DNA of 64,000 nucleotides from CAWAMD01 sp963783045 (lineage in GTDB: Bacteria > Actinomycetota > Nitriliruptoria > Nitriliruptorales > Nitriliruptoraceae). The notes under the pieces are model-generated. The model was given only the letters and a program-made list of their open reading frames with translations, had not been told where the DNA came from and did not search any database. The stretch spans positions 1,240,001 to 1,304,000 of the forward strand of contig CAWAMD010000005.1 in the NCBI GenBank assembly GCA_963783045.1. The letters run 5' to 3'. A program made the translations under genes and the position numbers. Shown piece after piece: positions 44,416-52,716 of this stretch. Each line of letters begins with the position of its first letter. Within the stretch, counting starts at the first letter, position 1.

Positions 44416-45399
44416 ATGTCCGCTTTCGCCCGCGCCGTGGACGCAGCCCTCGAGGCCGCGGTCGTCCCGTCGTTCACGGCGATCGGCGCGCAGGTACGCC
44501 GCCGGGTCGACGGATGGGCCCCGCTGGAGACCTTCGACCTGCGCGGCCGGATCGTCCTCGTGACCGGCGCCACCTCCGGGCTCGGGCAGCAGGCGGCGAC
44601 CCGCCTGTCCGGTCTCGGCGCCCAGGTGGTCCTGCTGGCCCGCAACGCCGACAAGGCCGCCCGGGTGCGCACCGAGATCACGCAGGCCACGGGACGCGAC
44701 CACATCGAGATCGTGACGGCCGACCTGACCGACCTCCGCGCCACACGCCGGGCGGCGGACGAGATCGTCGACCGGTTCGGCACCCTCGACGTGCTCGTGC
44801 ACAACGCCGGCGCGATGTTCGGGGACCGCGCGCTGACCGTGGACGGCATCGAGCGGACGATCGCCCTGCACGTCGTGGCACCGTTCCTGCTGACCAGCCG
44901 GCTGCTGCCACTGCTGACGGCCTCCCGCGGACGGGTCGTCACGGTGGCCAGCGGCGGCATGTACACGAGCCCCGTCGAGGTCGAGCGGCTCCAGTCCGAC
45001 CGCGACTACCGACCGGCGCTCGCCTACGCGCGGGCGAAGCGCGCCCAGGTCACGCTCAACGCGGCGTGGGCGCGGCGGGTCCCCGAGGTCGGGTTCCACG
45101 CCATGCACCCGGGCTGGGTGGACACCCCGGGCGTGCGGGAGTCACTCCCCCGCTTCCGCACGCTGACCCGGCCGCTGCTGCGCGACGTGGAGGAGGGCGC
45201 CGACACGATGGTGTGGCTGGCGGCGGCGGACGACCTGCCGGCTCCCTCCGGCACCTTCTGGCACGACCGGCGCCCGCGCGCGGTCCACCGCGTTCCGTGG
45301 ACCGTGCCGGACGCCGCGACGGTCGCCCGGCTCTGGGACACCGTCGCAGACCTGGCCGGCATCCACCCACGAGCACGTGTCGCCGGCGCGCGTCCCTAG
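44416..45399 (+). CDS. Short-chain dehydrogenase/reductase
   Basis: This 327-residue protein has an N-terminal extension of about 40 residues. The Rossmann motif TGATSGLG is followed by LLARNADKAARV (NADP-type), VHNAGAMF (NNAG-like), ASGGM and the catalytic YARAK (Tyr-x-x-x-Lys). It is of the longer SDR type related to DHRS12-like dehydrogenases. The substrate is not readable. The ATG at 44416 has GGGAGG upstream. It is convergent with pgi. Confidence 0.9.
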   Translation: MSAFARAVDAALEAAVVPSFTAIGAQVRRRVDGWAPLETFDLRGRIVLVTGATSGLGQQAATRLSGLGAQVVLLARNADKAARVRTEITQATGRDHIEIVTADLTDLRATRRAADEIVDRFGTLDVLVHNAGAMFGDRALTVDGIERTIALHVVAPFLLTSRLLPLLTASRGRVVTVASGGMYTSPVEVERLQSDRDYRPALAYARAKRAQVTLNAAWARRVPEVGFHAMHPGWVDTPGVRESLPRFRTLTRPLLRDVEEGADTMVWLAAADDLPAPSGTFWHDRRPRAVHRVPWTVPDAATVARLWDTVADLAGIHPRARVAGARP

Positions 45400-45440
45400 C
45401 CCGACGGCGACGTCGCCACCCGTCCGAGCAGCGCGGCCCG

Positions 45441-46985
45441 TCACCGCCCCGTCAGCTGCGCGAGCGGCACGCGACCGACGCGGAGCCCCGCGTCCTGCAG
45501 CGCCTCGAGGTCGCCGGCGGCCTGGGCGTGCTTCAGCGTGGAGAACCCGTACCTCTTGCCCGGGATGGACACGTCGTCCTCGTCGTCGCCGACGACCTGG
45601 AGGAACACGCCGGAGGGCGGACCGCCCTTGTGCAGCTGTCCGGTCGAGTGCAGGTAGCGCGGGCCGATCCCGAGGGTCACGGGGACGTGGAGCCGGTCGC
45701 GCAGACGCACCCGGGTCTCCTCGAGCGCCGCGACGACGGGCGCGCCGGGGTCGACGAACGCCGTGATCGCGACGTAGTCACCGGGGCGGACCTGGTCCAG
45801 CAGGGTGTCCGCGTCGACCTCCTCGACGGTGGGAAGCCCCTCGTCGAGGACGCGGCCGGTCGCCTGCTTCGCGGCCGCGACGTTGGGCTGGTCGAAGGGG
45901 TTGATGTCGAGCAGCGCCCCCGCGACGGCGGTGGCGAACTCCCAGCGCAGCACCTCGCCGCCGAGGCCGTCGGGACCGTCGTAGGGGAGCTCGACGACCG
46001 GGTGGCCGGCGTCGACGAGCGCGTCCAGGCCGGTGGTCGCGCCCCAGCTGACGAACAGCCGGTCGTCGCCGTACACCTCGGGCGGACCCACCGGCTCGCC
46101 GACGACGGGCAGGATGCCGACGCCGTGCTTGCCCGTCGACTCGGCGACGAGCTGCTCGACCCAGTCCCCGAACGCGCGGACCGGGTCGGGCAGCAGGAGG
46201 GTGAGCTTGTCGCGTCCAGCGGCGTGCGCGGCGGCGAGGATCGCGCCGAGGCGGGCAGGACCGTTGCGGTCGAGATCGGGTGAGCGCGCTGCCTGCGCCA
46301 TCGCCCGGGCGGACGCCAGCTGGCCGCCCACGTCCACGCCCAGCAGCGCGCCGGGGACCAGCCCGAAGTAGGACAGGGCCGAGTAGCGGCCGCCGATGTC
46401 GCGCGGGTTCTCGAAGACCTGCAGGAAGCTGCGGACCCGGCCGAGCTCGTCGAGGTCGCTGCCGGCGTCGGTGATGGCGACGGCCTGCCGCCCCGCCTCG
46501 ACGCCGCGGAGGTCGGTGAGCACGTCCCAGAAGTAGGCGAGATGCGCACGCGTCTCCGCGGTGGTGCCCGACTTCGAGGCGGCGATCAGCAGGGTGCGGT
46601 CCATCGGCAGCTGGCGGTGCGCCCGGCGCACCGCCGCCGGGTCGGTCGAGTCGAGCACGTGCAGCTCGAGCCCGTCGGCGTCGTCACCGAACAGGCGCGC
46701 CTGCACCTCCGGGTAGAGGCTCGATCCACCCATGCCCACGAGCAGCGCGTGCGTGAGCCCGTCGGTCCGGACGCCGTTCGCGAACGTCTGGAGCGCGTCG
46801 ACGTGAGCGCCGAAGTCGTCCGGGAGATCGAGCCACCCGAGCCGGTCGGCGACCTCCCGGGGGTCGTCCTGCCAGACGGTGTGGTCCCGGTCCCAGATGC
46901 GGGGCACCAGAGAGCGGACACGCGCCAGGGGCTCGTCGATCTCGAGCGCTCCCAGCCGCTCCGTGCTGTGGCCGGGATCCGTCAT
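45441..46985 (-). CDS. pgi: Glucose-6-phosphate isomerase
   Basis: This 514-residue protein shows the SIS-type PGI architecture: VGMGGSSLYPEV, AASKSGTTAET, FENPRDIGGRYSALSYFGLVPGALLG and NPFDQPNVAAAKQ near the C-terminus. The sequence type is the one also found as the second half of transaldolase-PGI fusions. It interconverts glucose-6-phosphate and fructose-6-phosphate. The ATG at 46985 with GAGGAG is chosen; the open frame upstream runs through a repetitive leader (AVTTAVTT). Confidence 0.93.
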   Translation of the reverse strand: MTDPGHSTERLGALEIDEPLARVRSLVPRIWDRDHTVWQDDPREVADRLGWLDLPDDFGAHVDALQTFANGVRTDGLTHALLVGMGGSSLYPEVQARLFGDDADGLELHVLDSTDPAAVRRAHRQLPMDRTLLIAASKSGTTAETRAHLAYFWDVLTDLRGVEAGRQAVAITDAGSDLDELGRVRSFLQVFENPRDIGGRYSALSYFGLVPGALLGVDVGGQLASARAMAQAARSPDLDRNGPARLGAILAAAHAAGRDKLTLLLPDPVRAFGDWVEQLVAESTGKHGVGILPVVGEPVGPPEVYGDDRLFVSWGATTGLDALVDAGHPVVELPYDGPDGLGGEVLRWEFATAVAGALLDINPFDQPNVAAAKQATGRVLDEGLPTVEEVDADTLLDQVRPGDYVAITAFVDPGAPVVAALEETRVRLRDRLHVPVTLGIGPRYLHSTGQLHKGGPPSGVFLQVVGDDEDDVSIPGKRYGFSTLKHAQAAGDLEALQDAGLRVGRVPLAQLTGR

Positions 46986-46998
46986 GGTCGCTCCTCGC

Positions 46999-47070
46999 GT
47001 CGTCGCAGTCGTCACAGTCGTCACGGCCGTCGTCGCCGTCGTCACGGCCGTCGTCACGGCCGTCGCCGAG
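46999..47070. repeat. Short tandem CGTCGTCAC-type repeat in the pgi leader
   Basis: Variants of CGTCGTCAC/GGC run without interruption just upstream of the pgi start, between pgi and thiI which diverge. As an imperfect 9-12 base array it may affect promoter spacing of both genes. Confidence 0.7.
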
Positions 47071-47168
47071 CATAGGAGCGTGGGAGGTGCCCGGACGGGG
47101 CGGGCCACGTACCCTGTCCGGCCGACCTCCCCCCTTCCCTGAACGCCCTGCGCGAGCTGGAGGAACCC

Positions 47169-48527
47169 ATGTCCGCATCGCCACGGCTCCTGCTGACCCT
47201 GTCCGGCGAGATCGGGACGAAGTCCCGCCGTACCGAACGGTGGTTCCGGCAGCGGCTCGCGGACAACGTCCGCAGCGCCCTGGCCCGTCGCGCCCCCGGG
47301 GCACGGCTCGTGGAGGACGGACGGCGGCTCCTGGTCGAGGCCGACGACCTGCCGCGTGCCGCCCGTGTGGCCGCGTCCGTGGCCGGCGTGCACCGGGTGG
47401 ACCGGGCGCGCCCGATGCCCGTCGATTCGCTCGCGTCGCTGACCGCGGGGGTGTGCGAGGTGGCGCGCCCCTGGGTGACCGATCGCACCTTCGCCGTGCG
47501 CCTGCGCCGCCGTGGCACGCACCCGTGGAGCTCTCCCGATGCGGCGCGCGCCATCGGTGCCGCCCTGCTCGACGCCTCGGCCGGCGTCGACCTCGACGAC
47601 CCCGACGTTGAGGTCCGGGTCGAGGTGTACGGCGAACACGCCTACCTCGTGGACCGCTCCTGGGACGGACCCGGCGGGCTCCCGCTGGGCACCCAGGCCG
47701 GGGCGCTGTCCATGCTCTCGGGCGGGTTCGACTCGCCGGTGGCCGCCTGGATGATGCTGCGCCGCGGCGTGCCGATCGACTTCGTCCACTTCACGCTCGA
47801 CTGCGCCGCCAGCGACCACGCCCTCGTCGTCGCCCACGACCTGTGGCGCACCTGGGGCGCGGGCACCTCACCGCTCGTGTGGAAGGTCGAGTTCCAGCCG
47901 GTGAAGGAGGCGCTGTTCGCCCACTCCCCGTCACGGCTGCGGCAGGTCCTCCTCAAGCAGCTGATGTTCCGGGCGGCGGACCGGCTCGCCGACTCGCTCG
48001 GGATGCCCGCGCTGGTGACCGGCGAGTCCGTCGCCCAGGTCTCCAGCCAGACCCTGCAGCACCTCGCCGAGATCGACACGCAGGTGAGCCGCACCGTGCT
48101 GCGGCCGCTCGCCGGGTTCAACAAGCAGGAGATCATCGACCGTGCCGAGCAGATCGGCACGGCGGCCCTGTCGGCACGCGCCAAGGAGGTCTGCGACCTC
48201 TCGGACGGCCCGGTGGCGGTGGCGGCGCGGCGCGCGACGCTCGAGAAGGCGATGGCCGAGCTGCCCGACGACCTGACGGCGATCGCCCTGGCGGATCGCG
48301 AGGTCATCGCCCTCGAGCACTGGCGCCCCGGCCACCCGTTGGTCCCGGTGGTCGCCGAGGCCCCGGACGGCGTGCCGGTCTGCTCCGCCGACGAGCAGCT
48401 GCCGGGTGGCGGGCCCGTGGTCCTGTACGGCAAGGACGCCCCGCACCGCGCCTCGCGGCTGCTGGCGGCCGGCCGGGAGGTGTCGGTGCTCGACCACGTG
48501 GCGGGTCGGGTGCTGACCCCCGCCTAG
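47169..48527 (+). CDS. thiI: tRNA 4-thiouridine / thiazole sulfur transferase ThiI
   Basis: This 452-residue protein has an N-terminal ferredoxin-like and THUMP region (RLLLTLSGEIGTKSRRTERWF, RVDRARPMPVDS), the PP-loop LSGGFDSPVAAW at about 184-193, and VTGESVAQVSSQTLQHL, typical of ThiI. Cys342 (KEVCDLSDG) sits where ThiI has its first catalytic cysteine. The protein lacks a clear C-terminal rhodanese domain with a second Cys in an active-site loop, though about 100 residues follow. It acts in tRNA s4U8 formation and, in longer homologues, thiamine synthesis. Confidence 0.94.
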   Translation: MSASPRLLLTLSGEIGTKSRRTERWFRQRLADNVRSALARRAPGARLVEDGRRLLVEADDLPRAARVAASVAGVHRVDRARPMPVDSLASLTAGVCEVARPWVTDRTFAVRLRRRGTHPWSSPDAARAIGAALLDASAGVDLDDPDVEVRVEVYGEHAYLVDRSWDGPGGLPLGTQAGALSMLSGGFDSPVAAWMMLRRGVPIDFVHFTLDCAASDHALVVAHDLWRTWGAGTSPLVWKVEFQPVKEALFAHSPSRLRQVLLKQLMFRAADRLADSLGMPALVTGESVAQVSSQTLQHLAEIDTQVSRTVLRPLAGFNKQEIIDRAEQIGTAALSARAKEVCDLSDGPVAVAARRATLEKAMAELPDDLTAIALADREVIALEHWRPGHPLVPVVAEAPDGVPVCSADEQLPGGGPVVLYGKDAPHRASRLLAAGREVSVLDHVAGRVLTPA

Positions 48528-48563
48528 CGCGACCGCGGGGCAGCAACACCGACCCGCAGAGCT

Positions 48564-49424
48564 TCACGAGCGCAGGAACGCGAGCAGGTGCCCGGCGAAC
48601 TCCTCGGGGGCGAGCACGTCGGCGGCGTGCTGCTGCCCGTCGAGCACGAGGGTCCGCGCCGACGGCAGGCGGGACGCCACCGCTTCGGAGCCGGCGCGCA
48701 GGAACGCCGGGCTGTCCGCACCGATGACGGCGAGCACGGGCACGTCGATCGACGCCAACGCGTCCAGGTCCGGGGCGGAGCCGGGAGCCGGCCGGATCTC
48801 CCGCGGGATCGTGTGGGCGGCGGCGACCCGCGCCGGCCAGGCCGGGGCGGCACGGTAGAGCTCGAGCTCGTGGGGTGGCATCCGCACGATCTCGGTCAGG
48901 AAGGTCACGAGGGCGGCCTCCGGCTGCTCCGACGCGAGCAGGGACTCCATCCGCGCGACGACCTGGGCCGGCGCGCTCGTCTCGTCGACGGCCAGCGGCG
49001 GCTCGTAGACCACGAGACGCCCGATGTCGTGGGCCAGGGTGGTGGCCCCGAGGACGCAGGCGGCACCGTAGGAGTGGCCGTACACCGCGACCGGCTCGCC
49101 GGTTCGGGATGCCACCGCGTCGATCACGGCGGCGACGTCCTCGAACTCCCGCCGGAGGTCGTACCCCTCGGCATCGCCGCTCGCACCGCGCCCACGTCGG
49201 TCCATCGTGTGCACGGTCACGTGCGGCTCGAGGAACGGAAGCAGGGGACGCCAGCGGGTGTGGTCCGCCGTCGTGCCGTGGACCAGCACCAGCGGCGGCC
49301 CGTCGCCACTGGTCCAGTACGCGATCCGGGTCCCGTCGCGGGAGGTCGTCTCGCGCAGCGTGCTGATCCTGGTGCTGGTGCTGGTGCTGGTGCTGGTGCT
49401 GGTGCTGGTCTCCGTGGTCGGCAT
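48564..49424 (-). CDS. Alpha/beta hydrolase with N-terminal Ser-Thr repeat
   Basis: This 286-residue protein has the oxyanion strand LVLVHGTTADHTRW, the nucleophile elbow GHSYGA (S118) and VLDGQQHAAD near the C-terminus carrying the catalytic His; the acid is in VIGADSPAF. The first 19 residues include seven Ser-Thr pairs encoded by a CTGGTG hexamer array, which varies in length only by whole pairs. The group resembles epoxide-hydrolase or haloperoxidase-type enzymes of unknown substrate. It ends 36 bp from thiI, convergent. Confidence 0.86.
   Translation of the reverse strand: MPTTETSTSTSTSTSTSTRISTLRETTSRDGTRIAYWTSGDGPPLVLVHGTTADHTRWRPLLPFLEPHVTVHTMDRRGRGASGDAEGYDLRREFEDVAAVIDAVASRTGEPVAVYGHSYGAACVLGATTLAHDIGRLVVYEPPLAVDETSAPAQVVARMESLLASEQPEAALVTFLTEIVRMPPHELELYRAAPAWPARVAAAHTIPREIRPAPGSAPDLDALASIDVPVLAVIGADSPAFLRAGSEAVASRLPSARTLVLDGQQHAADVLAPEEFAGHLLAFLRS
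49369..49409. repeat. Hexanucleotide array (CTGGTG, six full copies plus a partial)
   Basis: Each unit keeps the frame and, on the minus strand, encodes Ser-Thr within the hydrolase N-terminus. Slippage would lengthen or shorten the tract without breaking the gene. Confidence 0.9.
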
Positions 49425-49543
49425 CTCGTCCTCCTCGACTGCCGCCCACGATCCACCGGGAGACCACCGCGGCGCATCGGTAGACCTACCCATCCTCGCC
49501 CGGCCTCTGCCATGCTGGTGGCGGCCTCGTGCCAGGAGGGAAC

Positions 49544-51103
49544 GTGGCCCAGCACGAGCTGCGCCTCGCCGAGCTGCTGGCCGCCCTGTCGGTGACCACC
49601 GACCTCGGCATGGGTCAGGCACCCGAGAAGGCGATCCGGTCGTGCCTGGTCGCCACGGGCCTTGCCGACCGTCTCGAGCTTCCCGGCCGGCAGCGCCGCG
49701 ACGTGTACTACGTGACCCTCCTGCGCCACCTCGGCTGCACGGCGACGGCGTCGGAGGAGGCGCGGCTCTTCGGCGGTGACGAGCTCGTCTCACGCCCCGT
49801 GGCGGAGCGGACCGACTTCGGCCGGCCCCGCGAGATGCTCGCGATGATGCTGGCGACGGGGCGGGGAACCGGGTCGGCGCGTCCGCGCCACCTCGCCCGG
49901 GCGCTGGCCGGCAGCCGACACGCCGACATGATCCAGCGGTCGGTCTGCGAGGTGGGTGCCTCCCTCGGTCGGCGTCTCGGTCTCGGCGACGGCGTTCGCG
50001 AGGGCCTCTACCAGGTGATGGAGCGCTGGGACGGCAGGGGCGCCCCGGCCGGGCTGGCCGGCGACCAGATCGTCATCGCCGCCCGGATCGCGGACGTCGC
50101 CACACAGGCGGTCATCTACCACCGCGACGCCGGCCCGGCAGCGGCGGTCGCGACCGTCGCCGCCCGCGCCGGCGGATGGTTCGACCCCGAGGTCGCGGCG
50201 GCGTTCGAGCGCCACGGCGAGGCCCTGCTCCGCGAGGTCGACGCCGGCGATCCCTGGGCGGCGGTCATCGATGCGGAGCCGGAGCCGGTCCGCCGGATCA
50301 CCCGGGACGACCTCGACACGGTGGCCGCGGCCTTCGCGGACATGGTGGACCTCGAGGCGCCCTACCTCCTCGGCCACTCCACGCAGGTCGCCGAGCTCGC
50401 CGTCGCAGCCAGCCACGTGCTGCACCTGGATCACGCCACGGCGACCGACCTGCGCCACGCCGCGCTGCTCCACGACCTCGGCCGGGTCGCCGTCTCGAGC
50501 GGGATCTGGGACGCGCCCCGGCCGCTCACCCGGCAGGAGACCGAGCAGGTCCGCCTCCACCCCTACCTCACCGAGCGGATCCTCAGCCACTCCCCGGTGC
50601 TCGAGCCGCTCGGCCGGATCGCCGGCATGCACCACGAGCGCGCCGACGGCAGCGGCTACCACCGGGGAGCCGCCGCGGCGTCGACCCCGGTGGCGGCCCG
50701 GTTGCTCGCCGCCTGCGACGCCTACCAGGCGATGACGCAGGACCGTCCGCACCGCCCGGCGCATCCGCCGGAGCAGGCTGCCGCGCTGCTGGCGGACGAG
50801 GCCGCGGCGGGTCGGCTCAACGTCGAGTGCGTCCGTGCCGTCCGGGAGGTCGCCGGCCAGGACGCAGGCGGGCCTGCCGGCGGCGGGGTCAGGGCCCCGT
50901 GGCCTGCCGGGCTGAGCGACCGCGAGGTCGAGGTGCTCCGTCTGGTCGCCGGCGGTCGGTCCAATCGGGAGATCGCCGAGGCCCTGGTCATCTCCCGACG
51001 CACCGCCGAGCACCACGTCCAGCACATCTACACGAAGATCGGCACCTCCACGCGGGCGGCTGCCGCCCTGTTCGCCATGGAGCACGGGCTGCTGCGCGAC
51101 TGA
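49544..51103 (+). CDS. HD-GYP-like phosphohydrolase with C-terminal LuxR HTH
   Basis: This 519-residue protein has two related HD-like halves. The first, at about 110-180, reads EVGASLGRRLGLG ... RWDGRGAPAGLAGDQI. The second, at about 285-385, has LRHAALLHDLGRVAV, an HPYLTERIL helix and GMHHERADGSGYHRG, the HD-GYP-type second motif. A LuxR helix-turn-helix ends the protein (LSDREVEVLRLVAGGRSNREI, then ISRRTAEHHVQHIYTKI). HD-GYP proteins break down cyclic-di-GMP or related signals, so this may tie a signal to DNA binding. The GTG start at 49544 has AGGAGGG upstream. Confidence 0.87.
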   Translation: MAQHELRLAELLAALSVTTDLGMGQAPEKAIRSCLVATGLADRLELPGRQRRDVYYVTLLRHLGCTATASEEARLFGGDELVSRPVAERTDFGRPREMLAMMLATGRGTGSARPRHLARALAGSRHADMIQRSVCEVGASLGRRLGLGDGVREGLYQVMERWDGRGAPAGLAGDQIVIAARIADVATQAVIYHRDAGPAAAVATVAARAGGWFDPEVAAAFERHGEALLREVDAGDPWAAVIDAEPEPVRRITRDDLDTVAAAFADMVDLEAPYLLGHSTQVAELAVAASHVLHLDHATATDLRHAALLHDLGRVAVSSGIWDAPRPLTRQETEQVRLHPYLTERILSHSPVLEPLGRIAGMHHERADGSGYHRGAAAASTPVAARLLAACDAYQAMTQDRPHRPAHPPEQAAALLADEAAAGRLNVECVRAVREVAGQDAGGPAGGGVRAPWPAGLSDREVEVLRLVAGGRSNREIAEALVISRRTAEHHVQHIYTKIGTSTRAAAALFAMEHGLLRD

Positions 51104-51188
51104 CGGCGTCGCGTCGGGAACCGAACGGTGGGTTGCCGGCCCGACGCGGGGCGGTCATCCTGGGGCTCCTGACGACCACGGGTCGACG

Positions 51189-51620
51189 ATGGCCGAGGAT
51201 CCCACGCCGATGCTGCCCGGACTCCCGGGCGGAGAAGGCGGGCCGCCTCGGCGCCTGGTGTGGGACGACCGGCTGTGGGACGAGGTCTGGGAGCGGCAGC
51301 TCGGCCACGTGCAGCGACACACCATCGCGATGGAGGTCTTCTGGCGCCGGCGGCTGCCCGGCGACGACCTGTTCAGTGCACGGGTCGGCGCCGAGCTGGC
51401 CCGACGCTGGCGGCGCAGCGCGCGCAACTTCGCCATCGGCTACGCCCTGTGGACGCTGTTCTGGGGTGCGCTCGCGTACCACATGTTCGTGGCGGAGCGG
51501 GCCGCCGAGCCGAACCCGACGCTGATCGCCCCGGTGATGGCGGGGCTGGGGCTCGTCGCCATCGGCGTGTGCTTCGGGGTGCGTCGGCGGCTGGCCGCGC
51601 TGGCCCGGACGGAGCTGTGA
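51189..51620 (+). CDS. Hypothetical protein with two transmembrane helices
   Basis: In this 143-residue protein a soluble N-terminal part rich in Arg/Trp (VWDDRLWDEVWERQLGHVQRHT) precedes two hydrophobic segments (NFAIGYALWTLFWGALAYHMFV and TLIAPVMAGLGLVAIGVCFGV) and a basic tail. I do not recognise the family. It is transcribed away from the HD-GYP gene and convergent with moaA. Confidence 0.7.
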   Translation: MAEDPTPMLPGLPGGEGGPPRRLVWDDRLWDEVWERQLGHVQRHTIAMEVFWRRRLPGDDLFSARVGAELARRWRRSARNFAIGYALWTLFWGALAYHMFVAERAAEPNPTLIAPVMAGLGLVAIGVCFGVRRRLAALARTEL

Positions 51621-51645
51621 CGACCCGCGCGTGGCCGGGCCGCCA

Positions 51646-52662
51646 TCAGCCGCCGATGAGCGACATCGACCGGCCGGGGCGCTGGAAGTCCGGCTGGTTG
51701 ATCCGGTGGCCGGCCCACTTGTTCGCGACCGCCTGGACCATGAGCGCCGACAGCTCGTCGTCGCTGGCGCCGTCACGCATGGGGGTCTTCAAATCCGTCT
51801 CATCGAGCGCGAACAGGCACGTCCGGAACGCGCCGTCCGCGGTCAGGCGGATCCGGTTGCACGACGAGCAGAACGGCGCGGTGACGCTCGGGATGACCCC
51901 GATCGCACCGGGCGCCCCGTCGGCGAACCGGTAGGTCGTGGCGGGCTCGGGCCCCGGCTCGTCGCGGGCGTCGGTCAGCGGGTAGCGGGCCGCGATCCGC
52001 TCGAGCACCTCCGCGGAGGCCATGACGTCCTCGCGCTTCCACCGCCCCTCCTCGTCGAGGGGCATGTACTCGATGAAGCGGACCTCGTAGCCGCCGGCGC
52101 GCGCGAGCTCGGCGAAGTCGGCGAGCTCGTCGTCGTTCGTGCCGCGGATCACCACCACGTTGAGCTTCACCGGGGTGAGCCCCGCGTCGTCCGACGCACG
52201 CAGGCCCGCCAGGGTCGCGTCGAGAGCGTCCCGGCGGGTCATCTCCTTGTAGCGATGGCGCTGGAGCGAGTCGCAGGAGACGTTGACGCGGTCGAGACCG
52301 GCCTCGGCGAGCCCGGCGGCCATCCCGGCGAGCAGGACGCCGTTCGTCGTGACCGACAGGTCGAGGTCGGTCCCGCGCTCGGCGCCGACCGCCCGCAGCT
52401 CCGTCACGAGGACGGGCAGGTCGCGCCGCACCAGTGGCTCGCCGCCCGTGATCCGTACCGTGTCCACGCCGTGCTCGACGAGGATCCCGACGAGTCGGGT
52501 CATCTCCTCGTAGGTGAGGATCTGCTGCTTCGGCAGCCAGTCCATGCCTTCGGCCGGCATGCAGTACGTGCAGCGCAGGTTGCACCGGTCGGTCACCGAC
52601 ACCCGCAGGTCGTCGGCCACGCGGCCGAAGCTGTCCGTCAGGGGAGCTCTCGCGCTCGTCAT
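51646..52662 (-). CDS. moaA: GTP 3',8-cyclase (molybdenum cofactor biosynthesis)
   Basis: This 338-residue radical-SAM protein has C27, C31 and C34 (CNLRCTYC) as the first Fe-S ligands, RITGGEPLVRRDL for S-adenosylmethionine, and the second cluster in FCSSCNRIRLTADGAFRTCLF near 265-290. The C-terminal Gly-Gly (SLIGG) is also complete. It makes the cyclic pyranopterin precursor with MoaC, which is not in this window. The nearest related genes are the MoaD-like gene at 44046. It is divergent from the DUF72 fusion gene. Confidence 0.96.
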   Translation of the reverse strand: MTSARAPLTDSFGRVADDLRVSVTDRCNLRCTYCMPAEGMDWLPKQQILTYEEMTRLVGILVEHGVDTVRITGGEPLVRRDLPVLVTELRAVGAERGTDLDLSVTTNGVLLAGMAAGLAEAGLDRVNVSCDSLQRHRYKEMTRRDALDATLAGLRASDDAGLTPVKLNVVVIRGTNDDELADFAELARAGGYEVRFIEYMPLDEEGRWKREDVMASAEVLERIAARYPLTDARDEPGPEPATTYRFADGAPGAIGVIPSVTAPFCSSCNRIRLTADGAFRTCLFALDETDLKTPMRDGASDDELSALMVQAVANKWAGHRINQPDFQRPGRSMSLIGG

Positions 52663-52716
52663 GCCACCTCCATCTGCGCCCTAACGTACCCACCATGCGC
52701 GAACGAGGAGCGTTCG

